Shown one piece after another: positions 11,529 to 21,767 of a stretch of 26,274 nt of DNA. The notes under the pieces were generated by a model. The model saw nothing but the letters and a program-made list of their open reading frames with translations, had not been told where the DNA came from and did not search any database. Every line of letters starts with the position of its first letter. The stretch's first letter is position 1. The stretch comes from Rhizophagus sp. LPA8_4_AMF (taxonomy: Eukaryota > Glomeromycota > Glomeromycetes > Glomerales > Glomeraceae). A program made the position numbers and the translations under genes. Where the stretch lies: positions 1-26,274 of the forward strand of contig JADRCO010000803.1 of assembly GCA_021464525.1 (NCBI GenBank), in the 5' to 3' direction.

Positions 11529-13038
11529 GAAAAAAAACTTTTTAACCAAAAGTAAAAATAGTTGAAGATAACGTAATTTTTTTTTATAAAAAAAATTATG
11601 TAAACAAAAAAAATATATATATATATTTTATATAAATAAATAAATAAATAAATAGCTCGTGTCTCGACTATCTCGTGGTTAGGGGAATAGAAAGTATAAA
11701 AAAAAAATATACCAAAGTAAATCTGTGATGATCACAATACTGTGAGAAATAACTGATAACGTGCAGTATTAATACATTATCAAGTTGATCACACATAGCT
11801 TATGCAGAGTTTTAAGAGTTTTATATATAAGTATTAATATTAATATCAGTTATATTCTTTTCTTTTGGTATATTCAGTAATTTGTTTCATAATAATTACA
11901 ATATTTATAATAATGTTATTTTTTTTAACTTGGAAGTAAATATCATTCAGCAGCAACTCGCTTCAAAATCAAAATCACTTAAGAAACAATTATTATTTTA
12001 TCATCAATATACGCAAAATCTTTAATTAAAAACTTGGTAGATGTTTATTACCTTGAAAGGTGTTATATATTGATGATTTCGCATTAACGGCCATAATTTA
12101 TTACCAAATTTACAAATTATTATATATAAATCGTTGAAAGAAATGCATTGGCTAATGAGTTTTGTCTCAGTAGATCTTCTGAAATGATTGTTTTCGTAAA
12201 CAGAAAAGATAATCCCCAATTGTAAGACTTTTGATGCAGGAAAAGTATAAAATATAATTAATGAAAATTAAAGGCGACATTTATCAAGAGATAATTAATT
12301 TAATTTATATAAAGAACGAAAATACGAAGAGATTTTTTGCATGCTTTTAATATTGTATATATGCGGAAAGAATATTTCTTAATAAACTAACGCTAAGGAT
12401 TAATTATTTTTCTTAGGAGGACATATTTCATGACGTAATAAATAAAAATTAAGCAGAGAAATATTAGAATTTGTGGAAATACAAATTTTAATTTAATTTA
12501 AAACTTTAAAATTTTAAACGAGGTTTGGTACGTATGCAGGCATTTTGTCATTTTTAAGTGGTTCTTAGCAAAACTTTGAAGGTTTCAATCGAAATTATGT
12601 TAGAAAACAAAACTATACAATTAGACTTTTTAAATCAAGACTAAAAATTCCAATCGAAATTTATTTCTCTTTAAAAAATGAGCTATAATTTGCGTCGCCT
12701 AAATGTAATACTGCATTACTTATTATTTATCATAATTAGAATATTTTAAACGCCTTTGATGTTCATTTCTAATTATTTCCCTATACATGGCTAAATTATG
12801 GAAATTCATTCATTATTTTTTATCTGCTAATACCTTAGGTGTCACCGACTTAAGCCACACGGCCGCAGTAGATACCTAATTGATTTTCCTAAATTCATTC
12901 GATTACTTAAAACTTGTTTCAGTTCGGCTACGTGCACTCTAGACGCTTCTAATATAAAAAGAATCAATTTTTTTCTACTTTTCACATTTTTTAAAAAGAT
13001 TCATTCCAATATTTTGTAACTTTTTGAATACCGTAAAA
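11529..13038. other. Divergent intergenic region, Trp-motif gene / 7TM copy 1
   Basis: No gene is supported. It must contain the promoter of the minus-strand Trp-motif gene and that of 7TM copy 1. Towards copy 1, a TATAAAAA box at 12953-12960 lies 86 bp before the ATG. A weak version of the array's upstream element (GCTATAATTTGCGTCGCC) lies at 12682-12699. TAAA/AAAT microsatellite-like runs occur near 11630-11655. Confidence 0.5.
12682..12703 (+). promoter_or_regulatory. Degenerate copy of the 7TM-array upstream element
   Basis: GCTATAATTTGCGTCGCCTAAA resembles the element upstream of copy 2 (GCTGACGATAATTGGGCGTC, then GCCTAAA), but it lacks the left TGACG half. It lies 336 bp before the copy 1 ATG, further away than in the other copies, so it may be inactive. 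Confidence 0.35.
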
Positions 13039-14211
13039 ATGGGTGCTGGAATAGTGCTTGCCGTACTAATATTAGCAATTATCAATATTGCTTTTATATT
13101 GGATATAATTGGATGTATTTTTATTTTCTTTCGCGTTAGCAAAATTTATGCTCTCTTAAATGAAAAGCGAATGTCTCCAGGGATTAAATTTTCTTTTTAT
13201 TTAGCTATCACTAGTAAGTTATTGAATAAATTGATTTCGCTTTTCTTTTAAATTAAATTTATTTATTTTCTTGTTTTATAATAACGCGAAATTAGATTAT
13301 TTACTCGCAATTTTGAAAATGATAATGGTAATTATTTTTAATTATACGTATAGTCATTTTTGTTCTTACTCGATATTAATAATTGATACATATTTATATT
13401 TTTTAATTAGATAAATACCAAAGTCTTCGGCTATCGCTATGCTATAAGTTACATAAACAAGATTATTGAAAGTATTATAATCGTGAATATGTTTATTTGT
13501 ACAATATTTACATTGCAAGCGTGGATAATACTAAAAAATAACCATGAAACCACTTATACTAATTGGGGGAAAAAAAATTATAAACTTTGGCTCATTATAA
13601 TAACCATTATAGTTATTATTATTGTAAATTGTTTATTCTTCAGCTTACATCCCATCTATACCATCGTTTATTATATGTGTCCAGTTTTCCTTTTTGTTAG
13701 TATTTGTTTTTTGTTAATAGTTCATTTGAAGTTGGATAAATTGGATCAATCGGGTAATTATAATTTTAGTATATCTGAATTGAGGAAGCTTAAATCTTAT
13801 ATTTCTTTATTTATATTTTTATGGGTAAATGTTTTTTTTTTTTTTATATAAAAATCAAAGAAAAATTCTGATTCTGATTCTGAGCTTGAAATAAAATTTT
13901 ATTTAATAATTAATTTATTTTATAGGCGTTGATAATTACATTTCACTTGTTGGGATTTCACAGATATGATACTTTTGACATATGTAAGTTACATGTAAAT
14001 GAATGATTTTATCAAATGAATAATTATAGATTTCATTATTAACCAAATTATTTTTCTTATGTAAGCATACGCAATTGCAGGAATTTGTCACGTCATTTTA
14101 TTTATTGTAACAGAAGGATTTTTCTTTAAACCGGACTCAATCGTACAACAACAAGAATCACAGCAAATAAATGATCCTGAGACCGGTACAATATCATCTG
14201 TTAGAGAATAG
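13039..14211 (+). CDS. Seven-transmembrane receptor-like protein, array copy 1 (274 aa, 5 exons)
   Basis: Exons are 13039-13213, 13296-13327 (32 nt), 13411-13824, 13926-13983 and 14066-14211; all junctions are GT-AG and the 825-nt frame is open. Predicted membrane segments lie at about residues 4-31, 51-70, 88-110, 127-147, 150-174, 197-217 and 226-247. With seven helices and a short polar C-tail, the layout is that of a G-protein-coupled-receptor-like protein. Family marks shared with copies 3 and 4 are IGCIFIF in helix 1, a Lys/Phe-rich loop leading to FYLAIT in helix 2, NWGKKNYKLWL before helix 4, a SYI..F...W helix 6, EGFFF after helix 7, and QQINDPETG in the tail. The ligand, and coupling to a G protein, are unknown. 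Its C-terminus is about 15 residues shorter than in copies 3 and 4 because a small indel brings in an earlier stop. Leader: GAATACCGTAAAA just before the ATG. Confidence 0.78.
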
Positions 14212-14665
14212 ACAAGAATGTCCTCCTACTGAACTAGATAATGAACGAGATATGGAGGGAGATATTTTATCAATGATATACTGCATATACTGTAAATATG
14301 TGTAAATACAGTATTATGGTTATCATATTTATTGGTAATCATCCACGTTATTAAATATGGTCGCTTGAACTTCAAATAAAATTCTTTCGTACATATGACA
14401 TATATGATTTATAAATAAAGAAATGACCTTTTAATAAAGAATAAAAATGTTAAAACATAGTTATTTTCCAAATCCTTCAATTTTGGGAATTTCAATCTTT
14501 TGAAAATCGCATAACAATGTTGCTCGTCTACTGTATTTAATGTATGGTTACGACATACATTATAACAATGCTTATTTATTACGTCAGACCAGTAAACAAT
14601 TTCATCGTGCAACTTATTATTTCATTATTGAACACGTTTTTATGAAGAATGTTCTAAAGATCTAC
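14212..14665. other. Spacer between 7TM copies 1 and 2
   Basis: No gene is seen. AATAAA-type signals (TCAAATAAAATTC near 14371) suit polyadenylation of copy 1. Blocks here (AAAATCGCATAAC, TACGTCAGACC, CAATTTCATCGT) recur downstream of copy 2 or copy 3, so the duplicated unit includes flanking DNA as well as the gene. Confidence 0.5.
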
Positions 14666-14753
14666 GCTGACGATAATTGGGCGTCGCCTAAACTAATTGT
14701 TGAACTATTCTAGTGATCTACAACACGTGTCGCTGACGATAATTTGGCGTCAC
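14666..14753 (+). promoter_or_regulatory. Doubled upstream element of 7TM copy 2 (TGACG/CGTCA pair, CACGTG box)
   Basis: Two copies are present. GCTGACGATAATTGGGCGTC lies at 14666-14685. A second, GCTGACGATAATTTGGCGTC, is at 14732-14751, preceded by CACGTG at 14724-14729 with the 4-nt spacer TCGC. TGACG and CGTCA are reverse complements separated by 9 nt, which fits a dyad for a bZIP/ATF-type dimer; CACGTG is a bHLH/bZIP E-box. Factor identities are inferred. A TATAAAGG box follows at 14837-14844. Confidence 0.55.
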
Positions 14754-14886
14754 ATCATTGACAGATTGACTAAACTAATTTTACTAATTTTGGTTTCGAC
14801 GTCTAAATTTTTTAGTTTCGCCTCGAATATCTAAAATATAAAGGAATCTTTTCACATTTTTAAAAAATTCTTTGAATACCGTGAAA

Positions 14887-15903
14887 ATGAATTATAATTG
14901 GATGTATTTTTATTTTCATTCGCATTAGCAAAATTTATGTACATTTAAATGAAAAGCGATTGTCTCTCAGAATCAAATTTCCTCTCTATTTGGCTATCAC
15001 TTGTAAGTTGTGAATAAGTTTATATCATTTTTCTTATAATTTTGTTTTATTTATTTTTCTGTTTTATGATAACGCGAAATTAGATTATTTACTCGCAATT
15101 TTGAAATTATAATGGTAATTATTTTTTATTATACGTTAGTCATTTTGCTATTACTTAATAACAATAATTGATACATATTATATTTTTTAATTAGACAAGT
15201 ATCGAGATTTTTAATAACAATCCACTTACTATAAAAATGATTATTGAAATTTTTCAATATTGAATTTATTTCTTGGTACAATAGTTTCAATACAAACGTG
15301 GAAAATTTTAAAAAATAACTATGGAATGGCTCATAGTTGGGGAAAAAATGATTATAAACTTTGGCTAAGTATAATAATAATCATATTCATTAGTATTATT
15401 TTATCGTTTATAGATTTTTCATCAGTTATAAGTATTCCATCAACTTGTTCATTTTTGTGATACATCCATTTTTCGTTTTTGTTAGCCTTTGTTTTTTGTT
15501 AAAAATTCAAATGAAGTTGAATAAATTGGATCAATCAAGTAATTATAATTTTAACATATCTGAATTGAAGAAGCTTAGATCTTATATTTTCTTATTTATT
15601 TGTATATGGGTAAGCTTTTTTTAAATCAAAGAAAATTTTATGATTCTAAGCGTGTTTGTATTAATATTTTATTTGTTTATAGGTATGTTATTTTAAGTAT
15701 ATGCAATTGGAGGAATTCTTCATTCCATGTTATTTATTAAATATGAAGGATTTTTCTTTGATCCGGACTCAATCGTACAACAACAAGAAACACAGCAAAT
15801 AAATGATCCCGAAACCGGCATAATCTCATCTGCTGAGAGTAGACAAGAACGTTCTCTTACTGAAACTTTTATCGTGATGATATACTGTATATTATGGAAT
15901 TAA
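14887..15903 (+). pseudogene. 7TM receptor-like pseudogene, array copy 2
   Basis: This is a clear paralogue of its neighbours: IIIGCIFIF, FPLYLAIT, NYGMAHSWGKNDYKLWL, SSNYNF, EGFFF and QQINDPETG are all readable. It is broken. The 5' end has lost about 30 bp of helix-1 sequence, leaving the ATG at 14887 out of frame with the rest. The 32-nt exon region (about 15083-15113) has lost a base, which gives a stop. Exon 3 is frameshifted after 15460. The block corresponding to exon 4 and its following intron has collapsed to a few bases near 15681-15697. The upstream element and leader are still well kept, so the decay looks recent compared with the duplication. Confidence 0.8.
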
Positions 15904-16193
15904 GGTTATTATAAATTTTATTAATTGTTTAAAATAAAGTAATCTACTAACTTTATAATTTGCGTGTTACTAAAGGTAGCAGATTAACTTCCTTTCATAT
16001 ATATGAATATATATAGAAATGATAAAAATTATCCGACTTGCGTCAAATCAAATTTTGGTGGTAACTTTTATTACAATTCTTAAAATCGCATAACGATATT
16101 ATATACATGTGTATGGCGATAATGGTTTGCTAACCTACCAATTTCATCGTCAGTATAACTACATGTGACACGTGAGTCAGTTAGTCACGTGCC
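15904..16193. other. Spacer between 7TM copies 2 and 3
   Basis: No gene is seen. AAATAAAGT near 15932 is a probable polyadenylation signal. AAAATCGCATAACGAT and CAATTTCATCGTC match the spacer downstream of copy 1. Confidence 0.45.
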
Positions 16194-16214
16194 GCTGACG
16201 ATATTGGGCGTCAC
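16169..16214 (+). promoter_or_regulatory. Upstream element of 7TM copy 3
   Basis: Two CACGTG boxes (16169-16174 and 16186-16191) are followed, after the 4-nt spacer CCGC, by TGACG-N8-CGTCA (16196-16213). The E-box-to-dyad spacing is the same as in copy 2. A TATAAAT box follows at 16244-16250 and the ATG is at 16313. Confidence 0.55.
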
Positions 16215-16312
16215 ATACTAAATAATTCCGCCTATTTCTAATATATAAATAATCTTTTTTTTCATATTTTATTTTTTAAAGGTTCATTTCAATATTCTTT
16301 GAATACCGTAAA

Positions 16313-17533
16313 ATGCTTAATATAATTTTAAGTGTTATTTGCGGATTAATTATAATTGGATGTATTTTTATTTTCTTTCGCGTTAGCAAAATTCATGCCC
16401 ATTTAAACGAAAAGCGAATATCTCTTGGAATCAAATTTCCTTTCTATTTAGCTATCACTTGTGAGTTGTAAATAAGTCGATTTTGTATTTCTTATAATTC
16501 TGGTTTATTTATTTTTTTGTTTTATAATAATTCGAAATTAGATTATTTGCTCGCAATTTTGAACGCCTGTTTGGTAATTAATTTTTTGATTATTGTATAA
16601 ATTATCACATTTTTTTTTGTTTTTGTTCAAATATTTATACTATGTTTTTTAATTAGACAAATCTCGATACCCTATGTATTTCGTGTGGCATCGAATCATA
16701 TATCATAGGCAAAATTTCCGATATTTTTTTGACCATGAATTTATTTCTTGGTACAATACTTACATTACAAACGTGGATAATTTTAAAAAATGACCATGAA
16801 ATAACTTATAGTTTTGGGAAAAGAGACTATATACTTTGGCTTATAATAATAATCATTAGCGTTTTATTATTAATTACAGTTTTATTCATTGACATGATTT
16901 TTTATTTTGTGATATATCTCGTTTTACTTTCTGTTAACTTCTATTGTTTGTTAATGATTCATATGAAGTTGAGTATTTTGGACAAATCGGCTAATTATAA
17001 ATTTAGCGTATACGATTTCAAGAAGCTTAGATCTTATATTTTCTTATTTGTTTGTCAATGGGTAAGCTTTTCTTTTTTTTTTTTATGAAAATTTTACGAT
17101 GATAAAAATATTAATATTTTATTTTATTATAGACATTAATAACCACGTTTCGCTTTTCATTAAATGTAAGATTTTACATTCTTTTTTTTTTTTAAAAAAA
17201 AGAAATAACTAACCATTTAAATAATAAATTTAAAACAGAATTCGTCCTATCGATCTTTGATTTATACCTTATGTAAGTTATACGTAAATTTTATTAATTT
17301 ATTAATTATATTTTATAAATTTATTAACTTAAATATTTTGGTTATTTTAAGCATACTTAATTGGTGGAATTCTTCACGTCATTTTATTTATTAAAAATGA
17401 AGGATTTTTCTTTAATCCGGACACAATTGTACAGCAAGAAGAAGCGCAGCAAATAAATGACCCCGAAACCGGTATAATCTCATCTGTTGAGAGTAGACAA
17501 GAACATTCTCTTACTGAAAACGTTTCTGAATAA
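16313..17533 (+). CDS. Seven-transmembrane receptor-like protein, array copy 3 (277 aa, 6 exons)
   Basis: Exons are 16313-16460, 16542-16573 (32 nt), 16657-17061, 17133-17165, 17239-17272 and 17352-17533; the 834-nt frame is open. The plan equals copy 1, except that the segment matching exon 4 is split by an additional 73-bp intron with a T/A-rich interior (17166-17238). Seven hydrophobic helices are predicted. Family marks are IIIGCIFIF, GIKFPFYLAIT, MNLFLGTILTLQTW, SFGKRDYILWL, SANYKFSV, LRSYIFLFVCQW, EGFFFNPD and QQINDPETG. The tail ends TENVSE, close to the end of copy 4. The leader GAATACCGTAA lies directly before the ATG. The likely topology is N-terminus outside and polar tail in the cytoplasm, as for GPCRs; function is unknown. 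Confidence 0.78.
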
Positions 17534-17825
17534 TGAATCGAGATTATTATAACTAAGAAAATATTTCCCAATATGATTTAATTTCCAGACTCCTTAATTT
17601 AGTAAGCATAATAATGATTTTATAATTAATTACGTCAAACCAATAACAATAATGCACCCTTCTTGTCACTATTACGAAATTTGCAAAATTTTACACTTGG
17701 GGGCTTAAAATGGTTAATCCCGGTAATAAATTTATAATGTTACGTCATAACTGAGATATATGCAATGTATTACAAGTTTAACTATTATAGTAATAAACTG
17801 ATTTTACTAAAGATCTACAACACAT
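17534..17825. other. Spacer between 7TM copies 3 and 4
   Basis: No gene is seen. AATTACGTCAAACCAATAAC (near 17627) matches the block downstream of copy 1, again showing that whole gene-plus-flank units were duplicated. Confidence 0.45.
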
Positions 17826-17846
17826 GCTGGCGATAATTGGGCGTCA
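17820..17846 (+). promoter_or_regulatory. Upstream element of 7TM copy 4
   Basis: AAAGATCTACAACACATGCTGGCGATAA and the following GGGCGTCA align with the copy 2 element, but the E-box is CACATG, the spacer is 3 nt shorter, and the left half-site is TGGCG instead of TGACG. A TA-rich stretch (about 17948-17980) sits where the other copies have a TATA box. Confidence 0.45.
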
Positions 17847-18023
17847 TGGGTGGCTAAATTTAGAAATACATAAAGAAAAATAATTTCGACTCTAAAATTA
17901 ATTTCTCTTTTTGTCACCTAAATTTTTTTAATTTCAATGATCATTTCTTATATATATACATTTATATTTATATACATATGTTTTTTACATTCATAATTTT
18001 ATTATTCTTTGAATACTTGCAAA

Positions 18024-19230
18024 ATGGATGAAATGGAATTTTTAAGTTATAATCATATTATTGATGTTTTCTCAGTATTGATTATAATTGGATGTATTTT
18101 TATTTTCCATCGTGTTAGAAAAATTTATATGATTAAGAAGAAAATACCTCTTGAAATCAAATTTCCCTTCTATATTGCTATAACTCGTGAGTTATATTAA
18201 TAATTTAAATTTTTGTGTTACAATATGATCTTTATAAACTTTATCTTAATTATTTTAATCATGTAATTTGAATTTAGATTTTTTGTTCGCAATTTTGGAA
18301 ATTTCTCAGGTAATTTTGTATATTATTATTATTATTATTTTTGTCCTCCACTATAAATAACTAAAAATAAATATTCTTTTTTTAATTAGACAATTATATA
18401 CCTCGTATGTATTGAATGTCGCAAGAACGCTTATGGTATCATGACTTACATTATTGGGATTGTTTTGATCATGAATTTACTTCTTGGTGCAACAATTACA
18501 TTAGAAGTATGGAAAACTTTAAAAAATAACTATGAAGTAAAGTACAATTGGGGGAAAAAAGATTATAAACTTTGGCTCATGGTAATTACTGTTAGTGTTA
18601 TATTCGAATTTGGAGATCAGTACAGTAAACTTTTTGGTAAAGAATTATTTTTTATAAGGTTCGATATGGTGATAAGTTTAATCTTCTTTCTCGTTACCAT
18701 GTATTGTTTGATAAGAATCCTTATAAAGTTAAATAAGTTGGATCCAAATATATATGAGTCTGATATATATGAATCTAGGAAGTTAAATTCTTATATATTA
18801 GTATTTTATTTTCAATGGGTAAGCTAGAAAATTTTAATGATCAAAATGTTTTATTTCATGACATAATAATTTAATAATTCTTTTTTATTAGGCATTCATT
18901 ATTTTATATTACATTTTACGAAGAATTACAATATCATTTCATATAGTATATATTTATATTCTAGGTAAATCATATAAACAAATATTATTTATTGATAATA
19001 ATTCATTATTAAATATCTTTATTAACCTATTTTTTTCCTTATTTTAAGCGATGGCATTCGGAGGACTTTGTAATGTTATTGTATTTATAAGAAATGAAGG
19101 AATTTTCTTTAATTTAAGATCAATTACACAAGAAGAAACACAAGAAATAAATGATCCTGAAACTGGTACTAAAATTCCGTCTACTGGGATTATACAAGAA
19201 AATTCTTTTACTGAAACCGTTTCAGAATAA
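18024..19230 (+). CDS. Seven-transmembrane receptor-like protein, array copy 4 (292 aa, 5 exons)
   Basis: Exons are 18024-18186, 18278-18309 (32 nt), 18390-18818, 18892-18964 and 19049-19230; the 879-nt frame is open with GT-AG introns. It is the most diverged member. Helix 1 (LIIIGCIFIFHRV) and FPFYIAIT are kept, as are NWGKKDYKLWL, SYILVF.FQW, NEGIFF and INDPETG. The loop between helices 4 and 5 is longer (FGDQYSKLFGKELF), and the loop before helix 6 holds a tandem IYES duplication. Exon 4 is longer than in the other copies (73 nt). The tail ends ETVSE. It is the last unit of the array, with AAAATAAAGT about 60 bp after the stop as a probable polyadenylation signal. Function is unknown; being receptor-like is inferred from the seven-helix plan. 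Confidence 0.76.
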
Positions 19231-21096
19231 AAAAAAAAATTGACATTTTATCATGATATATATATTTGTTAAATATTGATATTTTGTTGTGGCCGTAAAA
19301 TAAAGTATTACAATATATTTATAACTTCGTGTGTTACTAAAATAATCGCTTGACTTCAAAAATTAAATTCTCGATATGCACATCGAATTTCTGAAATAGA
19401 TTTATATCCAGATTTTTTTTTTTGGAATATGCTGTATAATTTCGGGTAAAATTCCGATAATTACTTAAACGGACTAAATTCAAAATCAAGTTTATTATTA
19501 CGTATAATATATAGAACTATAAATGTATAGCTATTGAATTACACGAACCTCTGTAATCACTAACTTAAGTAATGTAAGTATTAAAAAATAAAAAATATTA
19601 TTTTTTTAATTAATAAAAACTTTTTTATGGTTTAGTTATTACACTGTAGATAGTCTGTAGCAATTAAAGAAAAGATGAATGGAAAACGAATGATTGGCCT
19701 GAAATGAAACATAAATTCATAAAATTTTTATCTTTTATAGTAAAATACTATAAATAACGTCTTATGTACGGTGCAGCATATTTATTATAAAACTTGTACA
19801 GCGAGCTCTCCCAAGTTTCTCCGCGGCGTAAAAAAAAAATAATCATCAAATCTCAGCAATCATTTTGCTGCGCCGCGGAGATTAAAAACTTGGCAATTGT
19901 TATATTGCTATGGAATTCCATTATGTGATATATTCCAGAGATCTGGAATTACGTAATGATTAAAATTTCTTGGGCAAATGAGTATTCGAAGAAGTTTATG
20001 AAAATAAACATAATCATATCATAGATGATGATTTTGTTTGGCTTTTCTTGATATATCACGTTTCGAGAAATCATATTTTTGTTTGTTTGTGATCAGTACT
20101 ACCCATTTTCATAATATTTTTTATCGGTACGACCTCATCAGTAAATTTTTAATAAACGCTCAGAAATAGTAATATTCACAATAAATAATTTTATTGAATT
20201 CACAATTAAATAAAATATTATAAAAGCGAAAATTTATTAAGAAATTGATGTGAATTGCAAGATTTAATACATAAAAAATATCAGATCAACATTCACTTCA
20301 GCGCAGAAAGTTCTAATGTGAACGTATTATGGTACAGACAAGCAACTGTTGTATTGATCTTTATTTACTATGATATGATTAAAATTTCTTGTTTGCTCAA
20401 CTTACGTTTCTTCCAAGAAAAAATAATTATGAGTTTATTCCCTTTAAAAAGCTTTTTAATAAACTTTTCATCGCAATGTCACTGTCCTCAACCAAATAAA
20501 CATTTGCTGAAATACGATATTATTCATTTTAAAGGCAATATTTTCATTCTTAATTTGTGTTATATTTAAGTCGAAGAGGATAATGATAGATCCTGGAGTT
20601 ACAGTATAAATTGAACTTTTATTTATCACTTTATCAAAGACGTCGGAGAATTTGGTTTCTTGAAATAATCTATTCTTTAAAAGTCTGAAATGAAAATAAA
20701 ATTTTAAAGCTTCTTAACATCGAAGATGCTATCAAAGATTAAAAAATTAGATTTTAAAACGATTTTTTTATATTTTATTGATTTTACTAATTTTTGTTAC
20801 CGTCCTCGCCTAATAGGGACAGGATACTATTACGACATCTTTTTCTTTTTTATCTATCAAATTTAAATTTTCCTACGTCTTGCGGGCGAAAAATGATAGT
20901 GCTTTCGATTATTGGTGTTTTGTTAAATCCAATACTGGATCAATAGACTAATAAGTGATGACAAGTTATTTCAAATTTTCTTTATATATATACTGTAATT
21001 TTGAGAATATTAATCAGCTGGATTTACTCTCTTGTAAAAGCAATTACTTGTAACCTTGATGATTGCAACTCGTCCATATTTAGTTCAAATGGTTTT
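19231..21096. other. Gene-poor region downstream of the 7TM array
   Basis: No coding region is supported. A short block after copy 4 (CGCTTGACTTCAAA at about 19346) matches one after copy 1 (CGCTTGAACTTCAAA), so the array unit ends near 19400. The only clear structure is the GC-rich foldback at 19811-19893. The open frames in this stretch have random-looking composition. Confidence 0.45.
19811..19893. repeat. Foldback element with GC-rich arms
   Basis: The left arm CCAAGTTTCTCCGCGGCG (19811-19828) pairs with the right side, CGCCGCGGAG (19871-19880) and AACTTGG (19887-19893), with a short ATTAAA bulge; the loop is about 42 nt. GC-rich arms stand out in about 25% GC surroundings. It could be a miniature inverted-repeat element or a structured transcript. 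Confidence 0.6.
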
Positions 21097-21767
21097 ATGA
21101 AGAATGATCGATTTAATCAGCCTGCTTTCTCAATAATTCTACTACTGCTTTCTTTATTCCGGAAAAAGAAGCTGGTCCAGATTTGGTGTGTATTGTTCAG
21201 TTCCATACTCCAAATGGCATTGTCGAGGCTCCCCTTTTTCTTCAGGCAAAACTAGTGAAAGACTCACCCAATGCCACAGTTAAACATACAAGAGATCCGC
21301 ACCATTTCTATCCTCATGTAGATAAACAAACTAATTTGAAAAAGAGGCTAAGAGGTGAAATGCTTGATTGCTTAAAATCTAAGTATTGTAAGGCATCTGG
21401 GCTCTTGTGGACCCGTTTTCCTGCCAAAACTAATGCGGAAAGCAAATATATTATATATGATAAGTCATGATCAAAAAGAATGGTAACTGCTAATTTTGAC
21501 GACATAGAAGGTATTCAATCTCCATTGCTTAAGTTTCCTACAATTTGTCGATCTTAATTTTTCTATGAGCTATTTATTGTAATTGATCCTTCTAATGCCG
21601 AACATTTCTTTTCATGTTTCGGTTATAATATGTTGAAATAATTGAAATGTATAGCAGATAATGAAGAACTAGAGTTGGAGGAGGCAAGGTATCATAAAAG
21701 TTTATTGATTAATTGTGGTCTTCCTTTTGTTAAGTGGTATTTGTTCTCTATTTTAGCGAGAATCTAA
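21097..21767 (+). pseudogene. Remnant of a PD-(D/E)XK nuclease-like, Crinkler-type effector-like gene
   Basis: A broken fossil copy with several interruptions. Readable parts include AGPDLVCIVQF (from about 21171) and, about 20 codons on, LFLQAKL, which together fit the PD...(D/E/Q)xK core of restriction-endonuclease-fold domains. Next comes KHTRDPHHFYPHVDKQ, then KYIIYDKS, and near the 3' end DPSNAEHFFSCFGYN. Domains of this kind are common in multicopy effector-like families of Glomeromycotina; the family name is inferred from memory. The N-terminal part of a full gene is not visible. Confidence 0.55.

Noticed and set aside
12022-12219. 65-codon open frame on the minus strand
   Set aside because: Short, with no motif and no coding context in the divergent promoter region.
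17374-17571. Minus-strand frame over the end of 7TM copy 3
   Set aside because: Antisense to a well-supported exon that is shared with the other copies.
20255-20569. 104-codon open frame on the plus strand
   Set aside because: Random-looking AT-driven composition with no promoter, no splice plan and no recognisable motif.
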